Shown here: piece after piece, positions 15,911 to 24,288 of the stretch | How positions within the stretch are numbered: position 1 is the stretch's first letter | How the letters are laid out: each line of letters begins with the position of its first letter | DNA from: CAZSHX01 sp964606895 | GTDB taxonomy: Bacteria; Bacteroidota; Ignavibacteria; Kapaibacteriales; UBA2268 | Length of the DNA: 45,349 bases | NCBI GenBank assembly: GCA_964606895.1 | Contig: CAZSHX010000036.1 | Location: 1 to 45,349 of the forward strand | Direction: 5' to 3' | The notes under the pieces: model-generated | Told to the model about the DNA's origin: nothing | Database searches by the model: none | Seen by the model: the letters and a program-made list of their open reading frames with translations, nothing else | Made by a program: the position numbers and the translations under genes

Positions 15911-17122
15911 TTATAAGTATCTGTGAATCATTCCGGAATGTTCTTTGAATTCGGGCAAATATTCAATCGGTTCCCTGCCGAAACACACACCAAGATTTTC
16001 ATATAGTGCTATTTCACTGGGGTCAACGAATCTTTGCTTGATTGCTTCTGCCGTTGGAATATAAGTTACGACATCATGTTCGATTCCGACAACAGTAACA
16101 CCATTGATTCCTTTCTTCATCAGAAGAACTGCCGCGGCTCCTGCTTGCTTGCCGAAAGTAACATCGTAGCAACTCGACTCGCCTGCACGTACCAGATGAC
16201 CAAGATGGATTTCCCTGATTTCCGGATATTCATAAATGTCCTGAACAAAAATTCCTTCTTCTTTCAGTAATGTGCCCCAGTCCGGATCCTTATGCATAAA
16301 GTTTTCAAGATGCTGACGGACATATTGTGCAGCACCTGTAAGCTTTTGGTGACCGAAGGAGTCTAACCCAAGCGATTGGTCAGCAAAATATTTGCCGTCT
16401 TTGTCTTTAATGCCTTCTGCAACAAGAATAATATAGGTAGAACCCTTAACATCGCTGTGGCGAAGTCTGTTCATATAAGTTTTTTTGAAATGCTCATAAA
16501 CAACATCGTAATGAACAGGAATTTCGGGAATCAAAATACAGTCTGCATCGGCACCGATTCCTCCACGAAAAGCAGTGTGTCCTGCATATCTGCCAAAAAC
16601 TTCAATAACGAGAGCTCTGTTGTGAGTAAGTCCGGTAGTTCTTAATTCCTGAGTGAAACGTTGAATTCTGTTAATGGTTGAATCGCCGCCAACAGAGTAA
16701 GTTTGCAAATCCAAATCCATAGTTTTCGGAACGTGAACGCACTTAATACCCTGATTGGTCAAATCAACAGTTACAGAGCCTGTGTCGTCACCACCTGCAA
16801 TAACAAGTCCGTCTAACTGATGTTTGTTCAGTCCTGATCGGATGACTTCATATTTATTCGGGTCTTTGATTTTGCTGATTTTAACTCTGGAGTGACCTGC
16901 TTCCGAACCGGCAACACCTGAAGAAATTTTATCAATTCTGTTCAAATCGAAAGAAGGTAACTCAAGATTATTAAGATTATAAAGTCCTGCATAGCCGTTT
17001 GGTATAAGGCAGATTTCAATACCCAGATGCAGTGCCATTCTTGCCGCACCATTAATTACAGCATTCAAGCCACCGCAGTCGCCGCCACTTGTTATAACTC
17101 CAAGTTTTCTGATCTCAGACAT
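15911..17122 (-). CDS. pfkA: 6-phosphofructokinase with pyrophosphate-type active-site residues
   Basis: Phosphorylates fructose 6-phosphate in glycolysis. N-terminal GVITSGGDCGGLNAVI is the nucleotide/phosphate loop. Two specificity positions are diagnostic: the GGDD motif (110-113) has Asp113 where ATP enzymes have Gly, and PKTMDLD (132-138) has Lys133 where ATP enzymes have Gly. In characterised family members these two residues mark PPi-dependent enzymes, which are reversible. The catalytic Asp136 and Asp138 are kept, as is EVFGRYAGHTA. Length 403, longer than short ATP-PFKs (about 320). PPi use is inferred from these residues only; some group III members blur the rule. Single gene with flanking gaps of 76 and 163 bp. 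Confidence 0.9.
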   Translation of the reverse strand: MSEIRKLGVITSGGDCGGLNAVINGAARMALHLGIEICLIPNGYAGLYNLNNLELPSFDLNRIDKISSGVAGSEAGHSRVKISKIKDPNKYEVIRSGLNKHQLDGLVIAGGDDTGSVTVDLTNQGIKCVHVPKTMDLDLQTYSVGGDSTINRIQRFTQELRTTGLTHNRALVIEVFGRYAGHTAFRGGIGADADCILIPEIPVHYDVVYEHFKKTYMNRLRHSDVKGSTYIILVAEGIKDKDGKYFADQSLGLDSFGHQKLTGAAQYVRQHLENFMHKDPDWGTLLKEEGIFVQDIYEYPEIREIHLGHLVRAGESSCYDVTFGKQAGAAAVLLMKKGINGVTVVGIEHDVVTYIPTAEAIKQRFVDPSEIALYENLGVCFGREPIEYLPEFKEHSGMIHRYL

Positions 17123-17285
17123 ATTTTGTTCCTTAACTGATTTTTAATATTTGAATTCTATATTATAAATGATTTAAAAATGAGAAAATAAAATAAAAAT
17201 AATTACAAATCTACTAAACAATAATTAAATAGCTGAAAAATTTCTTAAATTAATGTTTTGTGATGTTGTAATTTGACGAAAACTT

Positions 17286-18113
17286 ATGAATAGAGAAAAG
17301 CCGATAGGCGTTTTTGATTCCGGTATAGGCGGATTGAGTGTTTTGAAGCAATTTATCCGTTTTTTGCCCTACGAAAAATATATTTATCTAGGGGATACTG
17401 CACGTGTGCCTTACGGGAACAAATCCGAAGATACAGTGAAACAGTATGCTCTGGAGTCAACAAATTTTTTGCTCGAAAAGAACGTGAAAATGATTGTAGT
17501 TGCCTGCAATTCAGTTTCTTCAGTAGCTTTGGAAACTGTGCGGGAGGCTTCTCCTGTTCCGGTTATCGGAATGATTCTCCCCGCCGCCGCCGCCGCAATC
17601 CGTGCCACCATAAACGGAAAAATCGGGGTTATTGGCACAAGAGCGACAATCAATAGCGGAGCATATTCCAGAGAAATAAAAAATTTGAGTAATTCAGAAA
17701 AAATTCAGGTTATTTCGATTCCTTGTCCTCTTTTTGTCCCCATTGTTGAAGAGGGATGGCTGAGGCATGAGGCTACAAGACTGATTGCAGAAGAATATTT
17801 GCATGAACTGAAAGAAATTAAAGCCGATACGCTTGTTTTGGGTTGTACGCACTATCCGTTGCTCAGCCAGTTACTTACTGAAATGATGCCCGGTGTGGTT
17901 CAGATTGATTCGGGCGAACATGCCGCAGTTACAGCAATTCGGCTTCTTGGCGAGCTCGGGGAACTGAGAGTTGAGAGAGAAGAGTACATCATCAAACCCG
18001 AAGTAGATTTTTATGTTACCGACGTTCCTTCAACTTTTTACGTAGTAGCACAAAGATTTTTGGGTTTTTCTGTGGATAAACCAAATAGAGCTTTATTGGG
18101 GAAACATTTTTAA
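17286..18113 (+). CDS. murI: glutamate racemase
   Basis: Makes D-glutamate for peptidoglycan. The two catalytic-cysteine regions are present: PIGVFDSGIGGLSV with VVACNSVSS (usually ACNTxS; Thr replaced by Ser), and LGCTHYPLL. Length 275, normal. It opens a compact plus-strand operon with an HD-GYP protein (22 bp), a receiver protein and holA. The start lacks a Shine-Dalgarno sequence. Confidence 0.95.
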   Translation: MNREKPIGVFDSGIGGLSVLKQFIRFLPYEKYIYLGDTARVPYGNKSEDTVKQYALESTNFLLEKNVKMIVVACNSVSSVALETVREASPVPVIGMILPAAAAAIRATINGKIGVIGTRATINSGAYSREIKNLSNSEKIQVISIPCPLFVPIVEEGWLRHEATRLIAEEYLHELKEIKADTLVLGCTHYPLLSQLLTEMMPGVVQIDSGEHAAVTAIRLLGELGELRVEREEYIIKPEVDFYVTDVPSTFYVVAQRFLGFSVDKPNRALLGKHF

Positions 18114-18135
18114 TTTTAACAGGAAAAAATGAATT

Positions 18136-19020
18136 ATGGAGAATAAATTTAATGAACTTGAAGAGCAAGCCGAAGAAATGTCCAACCAAATGGCAGGACA
18201 ATTCTATCAGGTTGTTCAGGTTTTGTCCTCAATTGTAGAACTTCAGGACAGGTACCACGAAGGAAGTCATTCAAGATATGTTTCTCATAAAGCCGCCGAA
18301 CTCGCCAAAAAACTCGAAATGCCCGATGAAGAAGTTTATGAAATAGGCATTGCAGGTTTGCTTCATGATATTGGAAAAGTAGGTTCGAGAGAAAGTCTTT
18401 TATCCAAATTCAGAACCGAAATGGTGGAAAGCGAATTTATTGCTTATATGACTCATGCCCGTGCCGGCTGGGAAATATTAAAAAAATATGACCATTTCGA
18501 ACATATTGCCGAACTTGTCTATCAGCATCATGAACGTTTGGACGGAACAGGCTCGCCGAGGAGAATTTCAGGGAAACAGATTCTTCCGGGTGCGGCAATC
18601 TTGTGCATTGTTGATACTTACCATAATTCAATGTTCCGTTTGCGGAAAGATAAAACCGGCAGATTTGGTTCATCCCATGATATGACAAGCACTGCTAACT
18701 ATCTGGAGCAAACTCAGGCAAGATATGCTTCTTCTATGAATCTTCTAATTTCGAAAAGCGGGATTTGGTTCGACAGGAAAGCCGTGGATGTTTTTCTTTC
18801 TATGATTGACGAGGAAAGAAAAGAACTTGGTTTTAGGACAATCGTCAGGCTTCCTACTTCGAAAATCGAGACAGGAATGATTATCGCCGAAGATTATTAT
18901 ACAACTTACGGATTACTGATTGCGGCAAAAGGCGAGAAAGTCAATGAGGATATTATCAAAGCTTTGTATCGCTTCACAGAAAATGACCAGCTTCCTCCAA
19001 GAATTTTGGTAATTAAATAG
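18136..19020 (+). CDS. HD-GYP-like phosphohydrolase domain protein
   Basis: A 294-residue cytosolic protein with no membrane segment. The HD domain has HSRYVSHKA at 45-52, His77-Asp78 in LLHDIGKVG, HARAGWEIL, and the HD-GYP signature HHERLDGTGSP at 131-141. HD-GYP proteins hydrolyse cyclic di-GMP. Here the third motif reads GSP rather than GYP, which occurs in some members and leaves activity uncertain. The C-terminal 90 residues are a small domain of the kind seen in response-regulator phosphodiesterases, but no receiver is fused; a single-domain receiver is encoded 11 bp downstream and may be the partner. A shorter overlapping ATG at 18129 is out of frame, so 18136 is the start. Confidence 0.8.
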   Translation: MENKFNELEEQAEEMSNQMAGQFYQVVQVLSSIVELQDRYHEGSHSRYVSHKAAELAKKLEMPDEEVYEIGIAGLLHDIGKVGSRESLLSKFRTEMVESEFIAYMTHARAGWEILKKYDHFEHIAELVYQHHERLDGTGSPRRISGKQILPGAAILCIVDTYHNSMFRLRKDKTGRFGSSHDMTSTANYLEQTQARYASSMNLLISKSGIWFDRKAVDVFLSMIDEERKELGFRTIVRLPTSKIETGMIIAEDYYTTYGLLIAAKGEKVNEDIIKALYRFTENDQLPPRILVIK

Positions 19021-19031
19021 AAAATATTAAT

Positions 19032-19460
19032 ATGGATATGGATTTTAGCAATTTGACCGTACTGATTTGTGACGACGAACCCGGGTACAGAAAATATTTC
19101 AAGAAACTTCTCGAGTTACGCTTTAAAACAAGGGTGATTGAAGCTGAAGACCCCGGCGAAGCTTTTAAATTTTTAGAAAAGGAAATTCCTGATTTGATAA
19201 TTATGGATATGCAGATGCCTGTTATGGATGGATTCTCGGCTATAAAACTCATCAGGGCAAATCCCAAAACAAAAGGTATCCCCGTTATTGCCTGCACTGC
19301 TCTTAGCTCTTTATCGCTTTTTCAGGAATTAGTAAAACTGAAAATTTCTGATTATTTAGTGAAACCACCTTCCGAAGAACTTGCTTTAAAAAAATTATTT
19401 AAAGTTCTTAATGATATAAATTTTAAAAAGCTAAAACCTGAAACCGAAGAATTATTATGA
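19032..19460 (+). CDS. single-domain response regulator (CheY-like)
   Basis: A 142-residue receiver domain with no output domain. Acidic pair Asp14-Asp15 (LICDDEPG), phosphoacceptor Asp59 (LIIMDMQMPVMDG), the switch residue in ACTALSS, and Lys in SDYLVKPPS. It sits between an HD-GYP-like gene (11 bp upstream) and holA (4-bp ATGA overlap). It may control the neighbouring HD-GYP protein in trans, a split version of the common receiver-HD-GYP fusion. That is inferred from position. No histidine kinase gene is in the window. Confidence 0.9.
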   Translation: MDMDFSNLTVLICDDEPGYRKYFKKLLELRFKTRVIEAEDPGEAFKFLEKEIPDLIIMDMQMPVMDGFSAIKLIRANPKTKGIPVIACTALSSLSLFQELVKLKISDYLVKPPSEELALKKLFKVLNDINFKKLKPETEELL

Positions 19461-20545
19461 TTGAGACTGTTGAAAATATAATCAAAAATAAACAATATCC
19501 TTCGATACTGCTTATGTTCGGCGAAGAAGATTTTCTTCTCGAAGAAGCATACCATAAGCTTATTAAATCCGTCCTTAAAGATGGCGAAAATGAGTTCGAT
19601 TTCGAGATGTTTGACGGTAGTGAATCAGGACCCTCAAAAGTTCTTGAAAGAATTGTGGACAGTTGTGTGCAGTTCCCTTTTGTTTCCGAAAAAAGAGTAA
19701 TCGCTGTGAAGCACTTCGACAGTTTGTTCTCAGGAAATATAAAAAAATTCGACGAGAAGTCGCCTTTTGCAAGGTATCTGGCAAATCCACAGAAAACTAC
19801 ATTTCTGATTTTGCTTGCTGATGTTGATAGTTTGAATGGACTTTCTGCTTCGATGAAAGACTCCAAAACTGTCGGCAAAGCTCAAAAACTAATCAGTTCT
19901 GCAAAATATCCGTTTAATATTATTGTGGACAAATTTTCGTGGATGGAATTTCCTAAGGTTTGGGACAATTCCTATCCGGTTTGGGTGAAGTCCAGACTTG
20001 CCAAATTCGGAAAAAACATTACCGAGGATGCGTGCCTCCTGCTAATTTCCCAAACTGCCCAAAATCTTTGGGAGCTTAACAATCAGATCGAAAAAATTGC
20101 AATTTATTCCAAAGATGTTAATGAAATTGATGCAAACATCGTTACTCAGGTTGTAGGTTTTTCAAGAGTTTATAATGTTTTCGAGCTTCAGAAAATGATT
20201 GGAAGACGTAACCTTTCTGAATCCCTGAACATTGTTGACAAAATGCTGAGGACTGAATCGCAGGAAGTGCTGATTATTACTGTTATGACGCGATATTTTA
20301 TTGCACTTTTCAAAATGCTCGAAGCGGCACAAAACACTACCGATAAATATCAGCTTGCAGGTCAGGTGGGAGTCAGCCCGTTTTTTGTTGCCGAATACCT
20401 TGAAGCTGTCCGTAGATATTCACCTCAGGAAATAGAAAAAGCCTTTAGCTATCTTGCCGAAACAGACGAAAAGCTGAAATCTTCCTCCGTTTCCGGAGTG
20501 TTACTTCTCCAGAAAATGCTAATCAACATCATGGAAAAGAAATAG
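19457..20545 (+). CDS. holA: DNA polymerase III delta subunit
   Basis: Clamp-loader subunit that opens the beta clamp. The 362-residue sequence has the holA pattern: ILLMFGEEDFLLEEAYHKL at the N-terminus (the F/YGxexfl motif), FPFVSEKRVIAVKHFD, then the AAA-like middle domain and the C-terminal helical collar with FFVAEYLEAVRRY. The start overlaps the upstream receiver gene by ATGA, implying coupling. Last gene of the murI operon; no clear terminator, only repeats, follow. Confidence 0.88.
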   Translation: MIETVENIIKNKQYPSILLMFGEEDFLLEEAYHKLIKSVLKDGENEFDFEMFDGSESGPSKVLERIVDSCVQFPFVSEKRVIAVKHFDSLFSGNIKKFDEKSPFARYLANPQKTTFLILLADVDSLNGLSASMKDSKTVGKAQKLISSAKYPFNIIVDKFSWMEFPKVWDNSYPVWVKSRLAKFGKNITEDACLLLISQTAQNLWELNNQIEKIAIYSKDVNEIDANIVTQVVGFSRVYNVFELQKMIGRRNLSESLNIVDKMLRTESQEVLIITVMTRYFIALFKMLEAAQNTTDKYQLAGQVGVSPFFVAEYLEAVRRYSPQEIEKAFSYLAETDEKLKSSSVSGVLLLQKMLINIMEKK

Positions 20546-20553
20546 GATTTTAC

Positions 20554-20579
20554 TTGTCATTCTGAGCGAAGTGAAGAAT
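20554..20579 (+). repeat. dispersed TCATTCTGAGCGAAG repeat
   Basis: Copy in forward orientation just after holA. Same 25-bp element as at 5830, 20636, 38065 and 45112, and in modified form at 45054. Confidence 0.75.
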
Positions 20580-20635
20580 ACGGTTCCAAATTGTCATTCG
20601 TGTGCAAACGTTAATCAATTCCTATTTCCACGCAT

Positions 20636-20661
20636 TTGTCATTCTGAACGAAGTGAAGAAT
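20636..20661 (+). repeat. dispersed TCATTCTGAGCGAAG repeat
   Basis: Second forward copy, 82 bp after the first, with CTGAACG for CTGAGCG. A truncated TTGTCATTC at 20591 lies between them. The two copies therefore occur as a short tandem-like group. Confidence 0.75.
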
Positions 20662-20732
20662 CCATTCTTCATAAGGTAATATGGATTAATTTTAATAGGT
20701 AATAGCTGATATTTAGTGGACTAAAATCCATT

Positions 20733-20851
20733 TCCCTTTGGGACAAATAGGTCGGTAGAAAAAAAAGCACCGCCCAAGATGTTCCGTCCCGTACGAGACG
20801 GAAGAATTGCGTTAATCCTCTTTCTACCGAGATTATGTGCCTAACGGCACA
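20733..20851. repeat. multi-hairpin element of a second sequence family
   Basis: Layout: small hairpin TCCC-TTT-GGGA (20733-20743); long-range arms TCGGTAGAAA (20752-20761) and TTTCTACCGA (20821-20830); between them a 20-bp near-perfect palindrome (20783-20802, TCCGTCCCGT / ACGAGACGGA); outside on the right TGTGCC-TAAC-GGCACA (20836-20851). This is the same plan as the cassettes at 648-820 and 995-1163 but with unrelated sequence. Confidence 0.7.
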
Positions 20852-20905
20852 AAAAATGTTTAGGCGTTTAGTTGTTGAAGAATGAAGATAAGAAAATCCC
20901 CCTAA

Positions 20906-20924
20906 CCCCCTTTTTTAAAGGGGG
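20906..20924. repeat. CCCCCTTT / AAAGGGGG hairpin
   Basis: Stem CCCCCTTT / AAAGGGGG with a TTT loop, preceded by CCCCCTAA. A hairpin repeat with no T-run at its end; it may still stop transcription from holA weakly. Confidence 0.6.
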
Positions 20925-20945
20925 AAATGAAGATTCTTCTCTTCA

Positions 20946-20991
20946 ATTCATAATTCATAATTCATAATTCGTAATTCGTAATTCGTAATTA
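20946..20991. repeat. 7-bp tandem repeat ATTCATA / ATTCGTA
   Basis: Six consecutive heptamers, three ATTCATA then three ATTCGTA, followed by ATTAATT. It ends within the last codons of ribD, whose stop lies at 20989, so it reaches the gene end. Together with the elements above it fills the 443-bp gap after holA; no coding sequence is seen there. Confidence 0.8.
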
Positions 20992-22083
20992 ATTACTCAC
21001 CCAAATCCCATGAATATCTTGACCGCATTGGGAAACAGATTGGAGTTTAAATCTCTTGGAGTCGGAAAGTTTGTTGGTTTTCAGGTCGCGGAGGGCGTTT
21101 ATTCCATTGCCGATTAACATTGGTGCCTGAAAAATCCGGAGTTCATCAATCAAATCATTTTCGGCAAAAGCAGAATACATTCCGGCACCGCCTTCAACAA
21201 GTACAGATGCTATTTTGAATTCATGCGACAATTTCTTCATTGCCTGCTGAATGTCAATCCTGCCGGATTCATTCAGTTCCACAGGAAGAATATTTACTCC
21301 TGCTGTTTTCAAGGTTTCTGCTTTTTGTGATTTGGAGGCTTTTTCACTGCAACAGACTATTGTTCTATTCAGCCATTCATCCGTAAAAAGCTTTAAGGAA
21401 AGTGGCAAAGATAAATTTGTGTCGAGAACAATCCGTTTCGGATTCACTCCCTCGACACTTCTGATAGTAAGTTCGGGGTCATCGCTGATTGCTGTTTCCT
21501 TGCCGATGAGCACGGCATCAACTTCAGCCCTGATTGCATGGACAAGTTTACGGCTTTCTTCGCCGGTCAGCCATTTGGATTCTTTTTGGGAAGTTGCAAC
21601 AGCACCATTCAGAGTTTGAGCAATCTTGATAATAACATAGGGCAATCCGGTTGTAATATTCTTAATGAAAAACCTGTTCAGCCAGATACATTCATCTTCC
21701 AAAATTCCTTCAATCACCTCAACTCCGGAATTTCGGAGAGCAGAAATACCATTCCCGGCAACTTGAGGATTTGGGTCCTTCATGCCAATTACAACTTTCA
21801 AGAATTTCTTTTCAATAATCATATCGGCACAAGGAGGTGTTTTCCCGAAATGACTGCATGGTTCAAGGTTCACAACAATTGTGCAATCAGAAAAATCGGT
21901 CAAGCCGGAGTTTGCTATTGCATTGACTTCGGCATGAGGTCCGCCGAATTCCTGATGCCATCCTTCACCGATAATTTCACCGTCTCTGAGGATTACGGCT
22001 CCGACTCTTGGATTTGGACTCACCTTTCCGCTACCTTTCAAAGCAAGGGATAATACTCGGTTCATTGCATTCCGGTAATCCAT
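20989..22083 (-). CDS. ribD: bifunctional riboflavin biosynthesis deaminase/reductase RibD
   Basis: Carries out deamination of the pyrimidine precursor and reduction of its ribosyl chain in riboflavin synthesis. The deaminase domain (1-145) binds zinc through His50 (GGPHAEVNAI), Cys76 and Cys85 (PCSHFGKTPPC). The reductase domain (about 150-364) has WLTGEESR, DAVLIGKETAISDDPELTIR and VLVEGGAGMYSAF. I place the start at the ATG at 22083, two bases after the ompA-like stop; the frame stays open 35 codons upstream but that extension overlaps the ompA-like gene and resembles no RibD. Length 364, like E. coli RibD. Cotranscribed with the double-OmpA gene, an unusual partner; no ribE, ribAB or ribH nearby. 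Confidence 0.93.
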   Translation of the reverse strand: MDYRNAMNRVLSLALKGSGKVSPNPRVGAVILRDGEIIGEGWHQEFGGPHAEVNAIANSGLTDFSDCTIVVNLEPCSHFGKTPPCADMIIEKKFLKVVIGMKDPNPQVAGNGISALRNSGVEVIEGILEDECIWLNRFFIKNITTGLPYVIIKIAQTLNGAVATSQKESKWLTGEESRKLVHAIRAEVDAVLIGKETAISDDPELTIRSVEGVNPKRIVLDTNLSLPLSLKLFTDEWLNRTIVCCSEKASKSQKAETLKTAGVNILPVELNESGRIDIQQAMKKLSHEFKIASVLVEGGAGMYSAFAENDLIDELRIFQAPMLIGNGINALRDLKTNKLSDSKRFKLQSVSQCGQDIHGIWVSN

Positions 22084-22084
22084 A

Positions 22085-24130
22085 TTATTCCTTAACGGGA
22101 GTTTCGATGATGATTTTAACGGTTCGGCAATAGAACCTGCCTTCGGGCAGAGTATTGTCATAAAGCAAATCAGATTCGCCAAGACCAATCACATGAGCAT
22201 TGGCAATCCCAAGTCGTTTAGCGGCAGATTTAGCCCTTGCCTCGGAAATCCGTTTATTGATTTTCTCGTCACCCATAATGTCGGTATGTCCGGTTATAAG
22301 AACGGTAGATTCAGGCGTAACTCTGTTCTTTACAAAATCAAGAACAGATTTATGCTCAGCTCCAAGTTCGGTTTTTCCGTAATCGAACAAAATCAGGCTG
22401 TAGTATTCAAATTCTTTGTCAGCAATTCTTTCGAGTCTTTTCCTGTTGATTGAAAACTGGTCAACCGGAATTGTACTGATGGGCGATGTTGCCGTTTGAC
22501 CGAGATTGTCGCGGACTGAAAGTGTATAACTTATCAGACCGCCGCGTTTAGGTGCGGATGAATCTTCCTGAGTGACAAGCCAGCTGATTCTTTCGGGATA
22601 TGTACTGCCGTCTTTCCATTTGATAAGTTCCCTTGCTCCCTGCTTTACAATCAGTGACCAAGATTCCAGACCTGCTTCAGCTTTTATTCTCGGATAAAAA
22701 CGAAGTGCATAGCTTGAAATTTTTCTGAGAGTATCGATGGTCACTACCGGCTCGGTAATTTTATTATCTTTAGCAATTATTTCAACTCTGCGGTTCTCGG
22801 CTTCGCCTTCCAATTCATCGTTATTTGAAGCTTCTTTTGGCAGATTTCTTGCCTCAACTGTCATTTGATGGTCAGGAACACTCCAGACATATTTGAGATA
22901 ATCCCGAACAGCTGTTGCACGTCGCAGAGAGAGGTCTTTATTATTAGCTTCCTCACCTTTATTGCAATTAGTACCGACAATAACTATTCCGTTATTCGGA
23001 TTTTCTTTAAGCCGTTTGCCAACGATATTCAGAACATGATAGTATGTCTGCATTGCATCAAGGTTTTGAAGCATTTTGTAGGTAAATGCCGATGTATCCT
23101 TAGGTGAAATTTTATGGTAACGTTTAGGAATACTTGCTGAATTTTCATCAAAGAAAACAAAAGTGAGAAGTGGTCTCATATTCAAAGAAATAAAATCTTC
23201 AATCCTGACATTGAAATTCTTGGTTTCATTATTTGTGCTGTCCACAAGAACTAAATTAGCCGATGCAGTCAAAACAGGCGGTTTTGGTGCCTGAGGGTAT
23301 TCGGGGTCAGGAGGTTCGGGTGGAGCAGGTGGCGGCGGCGGGGGGGGTGCCGGCTCCTTATATTTCAAAGCAAGTCCGAATCTTAGAGAATTGACCTTCC
23401 ATTTAATATCTTTAACTTGATTTGTAAATCCAAAATAATAGAAGATTTCAGGAGTTAAAAAGTAGGAACCTTTTCGATTAAGTGGTAAATCATAGCTTAA
23501 ACCGCCTAAAGCAGATAGCTGGAATACTGAAAGTTCAGGTATTTTTCCGTCATATCTGTTTCTGGTTCTTGTTCCGTCAATGAAAGTTCCCCTGTCCGAC
23601 GGCTCGACGATTTCCTCAATCTGATGAACATTGCTATAAATATTGAATCCGACACGGAATCCCAATTGAACGATGAGATTTCTCCACACGAAGTAGCCTG
23701 CAGAGGGCTCAATATTCAGAGAACCGATAGTTGCATCAATTGAATGACGCAATTTGCCTGTTGCACTCTTTCCGTCAATAATTACGGGAACAGATTGGAA
23801 ACTTTCGAGTAAACCGGAATACGTGGAATAGGAAGCTCTGGCACCTGCGAAAAATTCAGGAGAAAAATGATAATTGAACAAACCGCCGATTGTAATCCCG
23901 TTACCATTACCATTCGTAAACTCAGGACAGCAGTTTGGAACTCCGGGCAACTTGCTGAATGATGTATTGAAATCGGTCATTCCGTAATGAAAAAAGAGAC
24001 CAAGACGTGGTTTGAGAGCAAAAGTATCAACAATAACTTCTTCTTCGTAATATTCCTCTTCGGGTGGATTTTGGGCATGGGTATATGAAATCATAAGCAA
24101 GGATAAGATGCCGAATATCAATCTTTTTAT
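22085..24130 (-). CDS. outer-membrane beta-barrel protein with two OmpA-like domains
   Basis: About 680 residues. Signal peptide KRLIFGILSLLMISYTHAQ, then an acidic stretch, a beta-barrel at about 35-250 (LGLFFHYGMTDFN to LRFGLALKY), a Pro-rich linker (polyP then PPEPPDPEYP), a first OmpA-like domain at about 310-455 (ending EGEAENRRVEII), and a second at about 560-675 (VLITGHTDIMGDEKIN, SEARAKSAAKRL). OmpA domains bind peptidoglycan, so this probably anchors the outer membrane. The start is odd: the signal peptide's KR lies before the first TTG (24121) and no ATG precedes it; ATA at 24130 sits where an ATG would be expected. A TAGATTTG box lies just upstream. The linker contains a G7 run. 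ribD follows at 1 bp. Confidence 0.8.
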   Translation of the reverse strand: MKRLIFGILSLLMISYTHAQNPPEEEYYEEEVIVDTFALKPRLGLFFHYGMTDFNTSFSKLPGVPNCCPEFTNGNGNGITIGGLFNYHFSPEFFAGARASYSTYSGLLESFQSVPVIIDGKSATGKLRHSIDATIGSLNIEPSAGYFVWRNLIVQLGFRVGFNIYSNVHQIEEIVEPSDRGTFIDGTRTRNRYDGKIPELSVFQLSALGGLSYDLPLNRKGSYFLTPEIFYYFGFTNQVKDIKWKVNSLRFGLALKYKEPAPPPPPPPAPPEPPDPEYPQAPKPPVLTASANLVLVDSTNNETKNFNVRIEDFISLNMRPLLTFVFFDENSASIPKRYHKISPKDTSAFTYKMLQNLDAMQTYYHVLNIVGKRLKENPNNGIVIVGTNCNKGEEANNKDLSLRRATAVRDYLKYVWSVPDHQMTVEARNLPKEASNNDELEGEAENRRVEIIAKDNKITEPVVTIDTLRKISSYALRFYPRIKAEAGLESWSLIVKQGARELIKWKDGSTYPERISWLVTQEDSSAPKRGGLISYTLSVRDNLGQTATSPISTIPVDQFSINRKRLERIADKEFEYYSLILFDYGKTELGAEHKSVLDFVKNRVTPESTVLITGHTDIMGDEKINKRISEARAKSAAKRLGIANAHVIGLGESDLLYDNTLPEGRFYCRTVKIIIETPVKE

Positions 24131-24150
24131 GTTGTTATTTATGCTGATGT

Positions 24151-24158
24151 CAAATCTA
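24151..24158 (-). promoter_or_regulatory. -7 promoter element of the ompA-like gene
   Basis: Minus-strand TAGATTTG matches TAnnTTTG, about 20 nt before the coding start. No convincing TTTG at -33 is seen. With the terminator at 24216-24251 it marks a new transcription unit. The leader would be only about 15 nt. Confidence 0.4.
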
Positions 24159-24215
24159 CCGTTTAATATTTTAACACTTACTGATTTCAGTCTGCAAAAC
24201 TAACTATTTAATAAG

Positions 24216-24251
24216 AAAAAAAGAAGAAATTTCAATAAATAAAATTTCTTC
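24216..24251 (-). terminator. terminator of the sigma/anti-sigma/lipoprotein unit
   Basis: Minus strand: GAAGAAATTT / AAATTTCTTC, 10-bp perfect stem (24251-24242 and 24232-24223), 9-nt loop, then seven U (24222-24216). It separates the lipoprotein gene from the ompA-ribD unit. Confidence 0.85.
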
Positions 24252-24288
24252 CGGTTTTTCCTGAATTCCAAGTTATTAGAAAAGATAT

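Noticed and set aside
22084..22188. 35-codon N-terminal extension of RibD
   Set aside because: It overlaps the ompA-like coding end, resembles no RibD, and an ATG directly after the ompA-like stop gives the family length.
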